From: Inquilinus sp052078665
GTDB lineage: Bacteria; Pseudomonadota; Alphaproteobacteria; DSM-16000; Inquilinaceae
Assembly (NCBI RefSeq): GCF_052078665.1
Contig: NZ_JBQJIK010000007.1
Coordinates: 68,076-132,075, forward strand
Direction of reading: 5' to 3'
DNA length: 64,000 nucleotides
Shown here: positions 29,454 to 38,227 of the stretch, piece by piece
How the letters are laid out: the number at the start of each line of letters is the position of its first letter
Numbering within the stretch: the stretch's first letter is position 1
Program-made: the position numbers and the translations under genes
The notes under the pieces: generated by a model
The model's database searches: none
Told to the model about the DNA's origin: nothing
Seen by the model: only the letters and a program-made list of their open reading frames with translations

Positions 29454-30080
29454 TTACCCCGTGTCCGGCGGCTTGCGGCGGGCGGGAGCCGCCGAGCGGG
29501 GCTTCGGCGCATCCTCGGGCGGGTCGTCCTCCTCCGACGGCAGGAAGCCCAGCTCCTGCATGGCCTCGTCGGCCATCTCGAGCCAGCGCTCCACATTCGG
29601 CGGATAGCCCCAGCGCCGGCACAAGGCCGCCACCGCGACCTCGGCCCGGCTGGCCTCGACCAGCTCCGCCACCTCCGGCCGCTCCACCCGCTCGCACACT
29701 TCGGTGGCGCGGCGGTCGACCTCCTCCTGGTCCCCGGACACGTCGTAGGCCGCCGCCAGCATCGCCAGCTTCACCCGCAGCGCGTGCCAGTCCTCCTGCG
29801 CCGCCTCGCGCTTCGCCGCGACCTTGCGCCGCTCGTCGCGCTGCCCGGCGAACTTCTCCTTCAGCAGCAGGGTCAGCCGCAACGACCGGGCGACGACGGC
29901 GATCCGGGTGCAATAGTCGACGCCGGGCTGCGGCGCCTCGACCGCCTCGGTGCGGGTCGCCTCCATGATCTCCATCTGGATCTCGGCCGCGCGGGCGAGC
30001 ATGCGCAGATCCTGCGCCGCCCGCTCCTCACGGGAAGCGGCCGGGGCCTCCGAAATCGAATCGGTCTGCGCCTTGTCCAT
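29454..30080 (-). CDS. Hypothetical soluble alpha-helical protein
   Basis: An unrecognised protein of 208 residues; in-frame ATGs at 30092 and 30098 are alternative starts and none has a clear ribosome site. The sequence is rich in Ala, Glu and Arg and predicted mostly helical (ARAAEIQMEIMEATRTEAVE, EKFAGQRDERRKVAAKREAA), with a Pro-rich charged tail (EEDDPPEDAPKPRSAAPARR). There is no signal peptide, membrane helix or known motif. It stands at the edge of the accessory island, with its promoter side facing the AT-rich gene. No function is offered. Confidence 0.7.
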   Translation of the reverse strand: MDKAQTDSISEAPAASREERAAQDLRMLARAAEIQMEIMEATRTEAVEAPQPGVDYCTRIAVVARSLRLTLLLKEKFAGQRDERRKVAAKREAAQEDWHALRVKLAMLAAAYDVSGDQEEVDRRATEVCERVERPEVAELVEASRAEVAVAALCRRWGYPPNVERWLEMADEAMQELGFLPSEEDDPPEDAPKPRSAAPARRKPPDTG

Positions 30081-30125
30081 AGAACGTAGCATGAACATTA
30101 TCGCAGATTAATACAAGCAAACAAT

Positions 30126-30581
30126 GTGTTAACTGACCCCGCCCGATTCCGACCCGGGCGGCGGCAGGCTGGACCGCCACGCCGCTACGGGCTGCGGATA
30201 GGCTTTGTGGGGGCGAAAGCTTCCGAGGCATATTCCGGTCGTCCATCGGTTCAAATTTTGGATGATCCTCATGTGGCAAAATATTGCGGTCAACGGATTG
30301 TTATTCGGATCCGCCTATATCGTCTTCCGATCAAAAAGAGTGATAATTGGTCGTATCGTCACAGCTATAGATTTGTAATACTCAAGGTGATATATTATTG
30401 TGCATACGTCATGATCATTTTTGGACTGATTTTTTGTTTGTACGGGATTCTGCTATTATTGAGCGGCCGTGGTGACGGCGGTATATTTCTCGCGGCTGGT
30501 CTGGGCGGGGTCCTGGTAGGGCTGGTTGTGCGTTACTTCGCGCGTCGGCGAATCGAGTGGTATGGGCAGCGGCGCAAATAA
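30126..30581 (+). CDS. Hypothetical small membrane protein, AT-rich
   Basis: This frame of up to 151 residues begins at a GTG at 30126; a GTG at 30273 is an equally likely start, since the first 35 codons are GC-rich and unprotein-like. Two membrane helices are clear: VIYYCAYVMIIFGLIFCLYG and GIFLAAGLGGVLVGLVV, ending in a basic tail. From about 30236 to 30540 the base composition is far more AT-rich than its neighbours, a sign of foreign origin. An overlapping ATG frame at 30271 (35 codons) reads plausibly too, so a frameshift is possible. I do not recognise it. Confidence 0.4.
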   Translation: MLTDPARFRPGRRQAGPPRRYGLRIGFVGAKASEAYSGRPSVQILDDPHVAKYCGQRIVIRIRLYRLPIKKSDNWSYRHSYRFVILKVIYYCAYVMIIFGLIFCLYGILLLLSGRGDGGIFLAAGLGGVLVGLVVRYFARRRIEWYGQRRK

Positions 30582-31007
30582 GGATCCTAGCAAGCATGCG
30601 GCCACGCCCGTACGGATCGGGCCAAGAGTCGGCTTGAGGCAGCCTTCCCCTGTTCCTCGCACGCGCATCATCTAAAAGGGATCGATGATCGCCTGCCCCC
30701 GGTGCGCCAAGTCCCGTCTCGGGGAGAGATGGAATCCTGGCAACATCCGCTTCGTGGAGCTAGCGAGGCCAGCGATCGTCCGCAACGAGCCGAAAGCAGA
30801 CCGGAGGACGGGCGCGGCCGCGCTTCCCGACCGGCTGCTCACGCGGGGGCATCTCCTCAAAAAGACGCAGACGGGATTGGGCCGCCACGCCTCATGTTCG
30901 CTATTCGTTCTTGACGCGATGGCACGTCACTCGGCATAATTCAGGCAGAGTCGAAGAGTTGCGCCCGCCCGGTCCCGCCGCGGCGGGCTTTTTCGTGCGA
31001 GGGCGGA
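30582..31007. other. Non-coding gap before the terminase gene, with a hairpin at 30963-30993
   Basis: I see no convincing gene in this 426-bp stretch; short open frames on both strands have no ribosome site or recognisable sequence. Near its end a stem GCCCGCC / GGCGGGC with a 12-nt loop is followed by TTTTT (30963-30993). It looks like a plus-strand terminator, yet no gene stands directly before it. It may be what remains of a lost upstream phage gene. Confidence 0.4.
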
Positions 31008-32510
31008 ATGCGGATGGATGTGATGGGAACCAAGCTGGGCTGGGTCGACGTCGCCAGGCATTTCACGGGTCACGCCGACGCCGGGACGCTGGGCCGTGAC
31101 ATGCCGAATCGGGCCAAGGCCCTGATCCTGTGCTTCGAGGCGGTGGCCGGGCGTCGACGACGGGGAGAGCCCCCGCCGGAGCCGATGCGCCGGCTGGCCG
31201 ACGCGGCCGAGGCGCGCCTGCTTTCCGGCGCCATCACCGGCCGCGCCGACCGGCTGCGGCTGGAGCGGGCGTATCGGGACTTCCAGGACGAGTCGCCGGA
31301 GGACGCGCCGGTCATCCTGCCCCCGATCGACCTGGCGCCCGTGTTCGAGCCCCTGCTGGAGCCGTCGCGCTACAAGGCTGCCTATGGCGGCCGCGGGTCG
31401 GGCAAGTCGCATGCCTTCGCCGAGTTGCTGGTGCGGCGCTGCATCGAGGCGGCGCCGGTGCGGGCGGTGTGCATCCGCGAGGTGCAGCGCTCGCTCGACC
31501 AGTCGGTCAAGCGGCTGATCGAGGACAAGATCCAGGCGCTGGGCGTGGGCGCGGCGTTCCGGGTGCAGGCCGACCGCATCCTGACACCCGGCGGCGGCCG
31601 GATCATCTTCCAGGGCATGCAGAACCACACGGCGGAGTCGATCAAGTCGCTGGAGGGCTACGACATCGCCTGGGTCGAGGAGGCGCAGGCGCTGTCGATC
31701 CGCAGCCTGGACCTGCTGCGGCCGACCCTCCGCAAGCCGGGATCGGAGCTGTGGTTCTCGTGGAACCCGACCCGGTCGGACGACCCGGTCGACGCGCTGT
31801 TCCGCGACGGGACGCCGCCGCCCGGGTCGGTGCTGGTGCCGGTGAAATATTCCGACAACCCGCATTTCCCGGAGGTGCTGCAGGCGGAGATGGAGTGGGA
31901 CCGGGCGCGCGACCCGGACAAGCACCAGCATGTCTGGCTCGGCGGCTATCGCACCTTCAGCGAGGCCCGGGTGTTCGAGAACTGGAAGGTGGAGGCGTTC
32001 GAGACCCCGGCCGATGCCAGCTTCCTGTTCGGCGCCGACTGGGGCTTCGCCCGCGATCCGACGGTGCTGGTGCGCTGCTTCGTGGCCGGCCGGACGCTGT
32101 TCGTCGACCACGAGGCCTATCAGGTGGGCTGCGAGATCGACCGGACGCCGGCGCTGTTCGACACCGTGCCGGGGTCGCGGCGGGGCCAGATCATCGCCGA
32201 CAGCGCCCGGCCGGAGACCATCAGCTACATGCAGCGCAACGGCTTCGGCAGCATCAAGGGATCGACCAAGGGGGCGGGGTCGGTGCAGGACGGGATCGAG
32301 TTCCTGAAGGCGCACGACATCGTGGTGCATCCGCGCTGCCGGCACCTGATCGACGAGCTGGCGCTGTACAGCTATCGCACCCACCCGAAGACCGGCGTGA
32401 TCCTGGCCGAGGTGGAGGACCGCGAGAACCACGCCATCGATGCCCTGCGCTATGCCGTCGAGGGGCAGCGGCGGGGCGGTTACGACACATCGATGAAGTG
32501 GGTCCGATGA
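31008..32510 (+). CDS. PBSX-family phage terminase large subunit
   Basis: A full-length terminase large subunit of 500 residues, the motor and nuclease that packages phage DNA into capsids. The ATPase half has Walker A AAYGGRGSGKSHA (near residue 130), IREVQRSLDQSVKRLIED and Walker B DIAWVEEAQAL. The nuclease half has GADWGFARDPTVLV, IIADSARPETISYM and ENHAIDALRYAVE, carrying the acidic metal ligands. The first 90 residues are an extra N-terminal region. It starts after GAGGGCGGA. No small terminase, portal, protease or capsid gene is in the window, so it is an orphan, probably from a decayed prophage. Confidence 0.88.
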   Translation: MRMDVMGTKLGWVDVARHFTGHADAGTLGRDMPNRAKALILCFEAVAGRRRRGEPPPEPMRRLADAAEARLLSGAITGRADRLRLERAYRDFQDESPEDAPVILPPIDLAPVFEPLLEPSRYKAAYGGRGSGKSHAFAELLVRRCIEAAPVRAVCIREVQRSLDQSVKRLIEDKIQALGVGAAFRVQADRILTPGGGRIIFQGMQNHTAESIKSLEGYDIAWVEEAQALSIRSLDLLRPTLRKPGSELWFSWNPTRSDDPVDALFRDGTPPPGSVLVPVKYSDNPHFPEVLQAEMEWDRARDPDKHQHVWLGGYRTFSEARVFENWKVEAFETPADASFLFGADWGFARDPTVLVRCFVAGRTLFVDHEAYQVGCEIDRTPALFDTVPGSRRGQIIADSARPETISYMQRNGFGSIKGSTKGAGSVQDGIEFLKAHDIVVHPRCRHLIDELALYSYRTHPKTGVILAEVEDRENHAIDALRYAVEGQRRGGYDTSMKWVR

Positions 32511-32627
32511 GGGGTATCGCTGGCTGATCCGCGAGGGCGGGTTGATGAGGCTCGTGGAATGCGCCTGGAGTGGGATGCTTGCCGTGGTGTAGCGTCGACC
32601 TGATCGGCGTTGCTGTGTGGAGACACC

Positions 32628-32944
32628 ATGCTTGCAAGGAAATGGGCGCTCATTGCGGCGGCGTTGGTCGTTTGGATCGCCTCCTCCGCGCAGGGGCTTG
32701 AGTTTAGCGATTACAGAACCTTTGTCATCATTGCCGACAATCATGTGAGACAGAAATATCCATTCATCGATCTAAATCGATTTTCACGAGATTTGGAGGA
32801 AGAGGGCACCACGATATCGGTGCATTATCCATTGAAGCCGCCGAAAGGCGATTCTATCGTCATTGGAGGTGGAAATTCGCCCGCCGTATTCATCGACAAA
32901 GCCACGGTGCGGTGATCAATTCCTATTTGATTCAATCTCAATAG
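32628..32944 (+). pseudogene. Small exported protein, NTF2-fold immunity-like, probable frameshift near 3' end
   Basis: The intact frame runs 32628-32915 and encodes 95 residues: a signal peptide (MLARKWALIAAALVVWIASS), then NHVRQKYPFIDLNRF and GDSIVIGGGNSPAVFIDKA. This pattern recalls the YbbC/YhhH NTF2-fold immunity family, where the chain usually ends after a DKxTGxV segment. Here it stops at DKATVR. Adding one G to ACGGTGCG (around 32904-32911) gives DKATGAVINSYLIQSQ and a stop at 32944, which restores the expected pattern. I infer a single-base deletion. No toxin gene is next to it. Confidence 0.5.
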
Positions 32945-32966
32945 GAGCAGACGTCGTTTCGACGGG

Positions 32967-33058
32967 AATTCGATGACAGTGCATGAATTAAGTTCGGCGA
33001 CAGCGTTGGCGCCACCCCGCACTACCACCGAATTCATTAAGTGCACTGTCACCGAATT
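32967..33058. repeat. 92-bp MITE-like element with 31-bp inverted ends
   Basis: Left end 32967-32997 and right end 33028-33058 match as inverted repeats at 24 of 31 positions, with AATTCG outermost and the identical core TGACAGTGCA. Thirty bases lie between them. The layout fits a miniature inverted-repeat element or an insertion-sequence scar. No transposase is present. Confidence 0.6.
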
Positions 33059-33148
33059 ATGAGTTCCGCCGGCCCCCCGTAACCCGGCGGCCGTCTTCGG
33101 CGAACCGGCTGTCGGGGCCTTCGCGGGCCCGAACGGGAGATCCGGATC

Positions 33149-33859
33149 GTGATCAAGCGCTTTCCTTCCCTGCCGGCCCTGGCCGGCGCCCTGTCGCTGC
33201 TCGCGGTCGCCGCCGGGCTGGCGGTCACCCAATCCTCGGCCGAGGAGGCGCGGCTGGTGCCGCCGCCGGCGGTCGACGAGGCCCCCGGCGCGACGACGGA
33301 GACCGCGGTGCTGGCCGGCGGCTGCTTCTGGGGCGTGCAGGGCGTGTTCCAGCACGTCAAGGGCGTCACCAGCGCCGTCTCCGGCTATGCCGGCGGCAAT
33401 GCCCGGACGGCGCAGTACGAGACGGTCAGCGGCGGCGGCACCGGCCATGCGGAATCGGTGAGGATCACCTATGACCCGCGCCGGATCAGCTATGGCCGCA
33501 TCCTGCAGATCTACTTCTCGGTGGCGCACGACCCGACCCAGCTGAACCGCCAGGGGCCGGACAGCGGCACCCAGTACCGCTCGGCGATCTTCCCGGCGGA
33601 TGCGGAGCAGGCGCGGCTGGCCAAGGCCTATGTCGAGCAGCTGGACCGGGCCGGGGTGTTCGACGCGGAGATCGTCACCAGGATCGAGGCCGGCCACGCC
33701 TTCTATCCGGCCGAGGGCTATCACCAGGACTACCTGACCCTGCACCCGACCAGCCCCTATATCGCGATCAACGACCTGCCGAAGGTCGAGGCTCTGCAGC
33801 GGCTGTTCCCGGACGCCTACCGCACCGACCCGGTGCTGGTCTCGGCCCAGACCAACTGA
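33149..33859 (+). CDS. msrA: Peptide-methionine (S)-S-oxide reductase, exported
   Basis: MsrA repairs the S-epimer of methionine sulfoxide. This 236-residue form starts at a GTG after GGGAGATCC and has a signal peptide (ALAGALSLLAVAAGLAVTQS), so it acts in the periplasm or is anchored to the membrane. The catalytic motif GGCFWGVQ places the active Cys at residue 59, and GYAGGNARTAQYETVSGGGTGHAE and GTQYRSAIF are intact. There is no second cysteine in the chain. Resolution must therefore use an external thiol rather than the usual recycling cysteines. Confidence 0.93.
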   Translation: MIKRFPSLPALAGALSLLAVAAGLAVTQSSAEEARLVPPPAVDEAPGATTETAVLAGGCFWGVQGVFQHVKGVTSAVSGYAGGNARTAQYETVSGGGTGHAESVRITYDPRRISYGRILQIYFSVAHDPTQLNRQGPDSGTQYRSAIFPADAEQARLAKAYVEQLDRAGVFDAEIVTRIEAGHAFYPAEGYHQDYLTLHPTSPYIAINDLPKVEALQRLFPDAYRTDPVLVSAQTN

Positions 33860-33996
33860 GCGGCCGCCCCGGTCCGGTTCGCGGCGACAAATCGCCCCTG
33901 GCCAGGACGGCCGTCTTGTCCGACCCTTGCATAACCAGGAATGTGCCGGCTGAAGGCCCGTGAGAGGACCGGCCGGCGGACAGGGGACGGATCTCC

Positions 33997-35379
33997 ATGG
34001 GGCTGCTGCGCGCCGGCGGCATCGCGCTGGGAGTCGGGCTGCTGCTGATCGTCGGCGGCGCGGCGGGGCTTGCCGCCTATGCCTGGCGGCCGGTGATCGA
34101 CCCGGTCGACCCGCCGGCAGCGGCGAGCTTCGATCCGGCGCTGGTCGAGACGGGCGCCGAGCTGGCCTCGATCGGCAATTGCGGCACCTGCCACACCGCG
34201 CCGGGCGGCAAGCCCTTCGCCGGCGGCCTGAAGCTGCCGACGCCGTTCGGCACCGTTTACACCACCAACATCACCCCCGACCCCGAGACCGGCATCGGCC
34301 GCTGGCCGGAGGCGGCGTTCGGCCGGGCGATGCGCGAGGGCGTCGACCGCGCGGGCCGGCACCTCTACCCGGCCTTCCCCTACGACCACTTCACCCTGGT
34401 GACCGACGCGGACAACCGGGCGCTCTACGCCTTCCTGATGACGCGCCAGCCGGTCGCGGCAAGGGCGCCGGCCAACGACCTGCCCTTCCCGCTGAACCAG
34501 CGCTTCGTGCTGGCCGGCTGGAAGCTGCTGTTCCTGCAGCCGGGCCCCTACACGCCCGACCCGACCCATGATTCGCAGTGGAACCGCGGCGCCTATCTGG
34601 CCGAGGGGCTGGCCCATTGCGGCGCCTGCCACACGCCGCGCAACCGGTTCGGCGCCGAGGAGACCGACCGCCGCTTCGCCGGCGGCGACGCCGAGGGCTG
34701 GCACGCCGTGCCGATCGGCAGCGGGTCGCCGGCGCCGGTGCCCTGGACCCGGGAGTCGCTGTTCCACTACCTGCGCGACGGCTGGCACGGGCAGCACGGC
34801 ACGGCGCAGGGGCCGATGGCGCCGGTGGCCGACAGCCTGGCGGCGGTGCCGGAGGCGGATGTGCAGGCGATCGCCGCCTATGTCGCCTCGGTGATGGGGC
34901 TGCCGGACGCGGATGCCCGCCGTCGCGGCGACGCCCTGGCGGCGGCCACCGCCAACCCGGGCGGTCCCGGCACCCGGCCGCAATCGGCCGGCAGCCAGAC
35001 CATCGCCGCCGCCGTCCCGACCGAGGACCCCGGCGCCGCGATCTATGCCGGCACCTGCGCCGCCTGCCATGAGAGCGGCCGGCCCTCGCCCTTCGGCGGG
35101 CTTGACCTCCGGCTCAGCTCCGCCATCACCGGCGACAGCCCGGCCAATCTGATCCGCATCATCCGCCACGGCGTCCCGGCGGCGAGCGGCGCCCGCGGCC
35201 CGATCATGCCGGCCTTCGCCGCCGCCCTGTCGGACCGCCAGCTCGGGACGCTGCTGGCCTATCTGCGCGGCCGCTTCAGCGACCGGCCGGGCTGGACCGG
35301 CCTGGGCGACGCCGTGCAGGCCGCCAGGGACAGCGAGGTCGCGGCTTCGGCGGCATCCTCAAGTATGGGCAGCCATTAG
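33997..35379 (+). CDS. Membrane-anchored tri-haem cytochrome c of a molybdenum hydroxylase
   Basis: A protein of 460 residues with one N-terminal helix (residues 7-29) and three haem c sites: CGTCH at 62-66, CGACH at 208-212 and CAACH at 354-358. The spacing is that of the cytochromes that accept electrons from alcohol, gluconate and nicotinate-type dehydrogenases. It ends 9 bp before the [2Fe-2S] subunit gene and starts the operon. It most likely passes electrons from the molybdenum subunit to the respiratory chain at the periplasmic face. Confidence 0.92.
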   Translation: MGLLRAGGIALGVGLLLIVGGAAGLAAYAWRPVIDPVDPPAAASFDPALVETGAELASIGNCGTCHTAPGGKPFAGGLKLPTPFGTVYTTNITPDPETGIGRWPEAAFGRAMREGVDRAGRHLYPAFPYDHFTLVTDADNRALYAFLMTRQPVAARAPANDLPFPLNQRFVLAGWKLLFLQPGPYTPDPTHDSQWNRGAYLAEGLAHCGACHTPRNRFGAEETDRRFAGGDAEGWHAVPIGSGSPAPVPWTRESLFHYLRDGWHGQHGTAQGPMAPVADSLAAVPEADVQAIAAYVASVMGLPDADARRRGDALAAATANPGGPGTRPQSAGSQTIAAAVPTEDPGAAIYAGTCAACHESGRPSPFGGLDLRLSSAITGDSPANLIRIIRHGVPAASGARGPIMPAFAAALSDRQLGTLLAYLRGRFSDRPGWTGLGDAVQAARDSEVAASAASSSMGSH

Positions 35380-35388
35380 GGAGAGGTC

Positions 35389-35895
35389 ATGATCGAGCTC
35401 AGGGTCAACGGCCGCCGGCAGAGCATCGCCGCCGATCCCGACACGCCGCTGCTGTACGTGCTGCGCGGCGAGCTGCAGCTCAACGCCGCCAAATACGGCT
35501 GCGGCCTGGGCCAGTGCGGCTCCTGCGCCGTGCTGGTCGGCGGCGAGGTCGCGTTCTCCTGCGTCGTCCCGGTGCTGCTGGCGGAGAACAAGGAGGTGAC
35601 GACGCTGGAGGGGCTGGGCACCGAGGACGAGCCCGGCCCGCTGCAGCGCGCCTTCATCGCCGAGCAGGCGGCGCAGTGCGGCTACTGCATCCCCGGCATG
35701 ATGATTAGGGCCCATGCGCTGCTGCGGAAGACCCTGACCCCGTCGGACGCCCAGATCCGCCAGGCCCTGCAGCCGCATCTCTGCCGCTGCGGCACCCATA
35801 TGCGGATCCTGCGGGCGATCCGCCGCGCCGCGCAGGAGATGCGGAGCGCCTCGGCCGAGCCGCTGGGCACGGCGCCGCGGGAGTCGGTGCTGTGA
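35389..35895 (+). CDS. [2Fe-2S] subunit of a molybdenum hydroxylase (IorA/NicA-like)
   Basis: A small electron-transfer subunit of 168 residues with two [2Fe-2S] clusters. The plant-type cluster ligands lie in YGCGLGQCGSCAVL with a fourth Cys in FSC; the second set is in QCGYCIPGMM and HLCRCGTH. It resembles the small subunits of isoquinoline 1-oxidoreductase and nicotinate dehydrogenase, which lack an FAD subunit and use a cytochrome. Its stop overlaps the start of the large subunit. Confidence 0.93.
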   Translation: MIELRVNGRRQSIAADPDTPLLYVLRGELQLNAAKYGCGLGQCGSCAVLVGGEVAFSCVVPVLLAENKEVTTLEGLGTEDEPGPLQRAFIAEQAAQCGYCIPGMMIRAHALLRKTLTPSDAQIRQALQPHLCRCGTHMRILRAIRRAAQEMRSASAEPLGTAPRESVL

Positions 35896-38123
35896 GCGCC
35901 GGCCTGTCCCGCCGCGGCGTGCTGCAGGGCGCCGGCGGCCTGGTGGTCAGCTTCGCCTTCGCCCCCGCCGGCCTGGCCCAGCAGGCGGCCGAGACGCCGC
36001 AACTGGGCGGTGCCCTGCCCGGCAGCCTGGAGGACGCCCCGTTCCTCGATTCCTGGATCCGGGTCGATGCCAAGGGCGCGGTCACGGTCTTCACCGGCAA
36101 GGCCGAGCTGGGCCAGGGCATCGCCACCGCCCTGCAGCAGATCGCGGCGGAGGAGCTGGGCCTGGCCTTCGAGGCGCCGACCATCGTCACCGCCGACACC
36201 GAGCGGACCGCCAATGAGGGCTACACCGCCGGCAGCCATTCGATGCAGGACAGCGGCACCGCCATCCGCCACGCCGCCGCCCAGGTGCGCGAGATCCTGC
36301 TGGCCGAGGCGGCGCGGCAGATGGGCGCGCCGGCCGACCAGCTGCGGCTCGAGGCCGGCACTGTGCTGGCGCCGGACGGCAACCGCCGCTCCTACGGCGC
36401 GCTGGCGGCCGGCCTGTCGCTGCATGTCCAGGCGCAGCCGGAGTCGAGGCTGACCGACCCCGCCGCCTTCCGGGTGATGGGAAGGCCGCTGCCGCGGATC
36501 GACATCCCGGCCAAGGTGACCGGCGGCGAGGCCTATGTGCAGGATCTGCGCCTGCCCGGCATGCTGCACGGCCGGATCGTGCGGCCGCCCAGCACTGGCG
36601 CCCGGCTGACGGCGCTGGACAGCAGCGCGGTCGAGGCCCTGCCCGGGGTGGTGAAGGTGGTGCGCGACGGCAACTTCCTGGCCGTGGTGGCGGAGCAGGA
36701 GTTCCAGGCGGTCAAGGCGATGCGGCTGCTGGCGGCCGCGGCGCAGTGGCAGGAGGACACGACTCTGCCGGACCAGACCCGGCTGCCGGAGGCGCTGCTG
36801 GCGCTGCCGGCCAGGGACTTCCCGATCCTCGACCGGCGCGACGCCGCGGCGCCCGCCGGCCGGACGCTGGAGGCCCGCTATTCCCGGCCCTATCTGCTGC
36901 ACGGGTCGATCGGCCCGTCCTGCGCCGTGGCGCAGCAGGACCCGGACGGGCTGCTGACGGTGTGGACCCACACCCAGGGCGTCTTTCCCGACCGCAAGGC
37001 GATCGCCGAGATGCTGGGCCGCCCGCCCGAGCAGGTGCGCTGCATCCATGTCCAGGGCTCCGGCTGCTACGGCCACAACGGCGCCGACGACGCCGCGGCC
37101 GATGCCGCCCTGCTGGCCGCCGCCCTGCCCGGCCGCCCGGTGCGGGTGCAGTGGATGCGCGAGCAGGAGCATGCCTGGGAGCCCTACGGCCCGGCGATGG
37201 TGGCCCAGGCCCGGGCCACGCTGGACGACACCGGCCGCATCGCCGACTGGGATTACGGGGTGTGGAGCAACACCCATTCGATGCGGCCCGGCCCGGCCGG
37301 CAGCCTGCTGGCCGCCCGCCACCTGGCCAAGCCCTTCCCGGTGCCGGCGCCGCGGCCGCTGCCGCAGCCGGAGGGCGGCGGCGACCGCAACGCCATCCCG
37401 CTCTACACCCTGCCCAGCGCCCGGGTGGTGCACCATTTCCTGCCGGACATGCCGCTGCGCATCTCGGCCCTGCGCTCGCTCGGCGCGCAGATGAACGTGT
37501 TCGCGATCGAGAGCTTCATGGACGAGCTGGCGCTGGCCGCCGGCGCCGACCCGGTGGAATTCCGGCTGCAGCATCTGGACGACCCGCGCGGCCGCGACGT
37601 GATCGCCGCCGCCGCCGAGGCCTTCGGCTGGAATCAGGGCCGCCCGGCCGCACCGGGGCATGGCCGCGGCTTCGGCTTCGCCCGCTACAAGAACCTGGCC
37701 GCCTATTGCGCCGTGGCGGTCGAGGTCGCGGTCGAGCGCGAGACCGGCGAGGTCCGCGTGCCGCGCATCGTCGCCGCGGTCGACACCGGCCAGGTGGTCA
37801 ATCCCGACGGGGTGCGCAACCAGATCGAGGGCGCCGTGCTGCAATCGATGAGCTGGACGCTGTATGAGAGCGTCGGCTTCGACCGGGGCCGGATCACCTC
37901 GGTCGACTGGTCGACCTATCCGATCCTGCGCTTCGACGCGGTGCCGGACAGCGTCGAAATCCGCATCGTCGACCGGCCGGGCGCGCCCTTCCTGGGCTGC
38001 GGCGAGACCGGCCAGGGCCCGGCCAGCGCGGCCCTGGCCAACGGCATCGCCGATGCCATCGGCCGGCGGCTGCGCGACCTGCCGCTGACCGCCGCCAAGG
38101 TGAAGGCCGCGATCGGGGTGTGA
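35892..38123 (+). CDS. Molybdopterin-binding large subunit, IorB-like, Tat-exported
   Basis: This 743-residue catalytic subunit of the xanthine oxidase family starts at a GTG overlapping the previous stop. The N-terminus LSRRGVLQGAGGLVVSFAFA has a twin-arginine signal, so the complex is exported folded with its cofactor. Cofactor-binding segments include VFTGKAELGQGIATALQQIA, GSHSMQDSGTAIRHAA, GSGCYGHNGADDAAADAALL and CGETGQGPASAALAN; the last supplies the active-site Glu region. Such enzymes oxidise aldehydes or N-heterocycles. The substrate cannot be told from the sequence. Confidence 0.9.
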   Translation: MSAGLSRRGVLQGAGGLVVSFAFAPAGLAQQAAETPQLGGALPGSLEDAPFLDSWIRVDAKGAVTVFTGKAELGQGIATALQQIAAEELGLAFEAPTIVTADTERTANEGYTAGSHSMQDSGTAIRHAAAQVREILLAEAARQMGAPADQLRLEAGTVLAPDGNRRSYGALAAGLSLHVQAQPESRLTDPAAFRVMGRPLPRIDIPAKVTGGEAYVQDLRLPGMLHGRIVRPPSTGARLTALDSSAVEALPGVVKVVRDGNFLAVVAEQEFQAVKAMRLLAAAAQWQEDTTLPDQTRLPEALLALPARDFPILDRRDAAAPAGRTLEARYSRPYLLHGSIGPSCAVAQQDPDGLLTVWTHTQGVFPDRKAIAEMLGRPPEQVRCIHVQGSGCYGHNGADDAAADAALLAAALPGRPVRVQWMREQEHAWEPYGPAMVAQARATLDDTGRIADWDYGVWSNTHSMRPGPAGSLLAARHLAKPFPVPAPRPLPQPEGGGDRNAIPLYTLPSARVVHHFLPDMPLRISALRSLGAQMNVFAIESFMDELALAAGADPVEFRLQHLDDPRGRDVIAAAAEAFGWNQGRPAAPGHGRGFGFARYKNLAAYCAVAVEVAVERETGEVRVPRIVAAVDTGQVVNPDGVRNQIEGAVLQSMSWTLYESVGFDRGRITSVDWSTYPILRFDAVPDSVEIRIVDRPGAPFLGCGETGQGPASAALANGIADAIGRRLRDLPLTAAKVKAAIGV

Positions 38124-38227
38124 GGCTTCCATGCCACACCTATTGTCTTTGCCACCGCGAGCGGGAACGACCACGCGCTCCGCATTGTTTCCCTGTCTGA
38201 GTTTCGGAAACAGGCACGGAGATCGCA

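Noticed and set aside
30672..30939. Short open frames on both strands before the terminase
   Set aside because: Overlapping, without ribosome sites or recognisable sequence.
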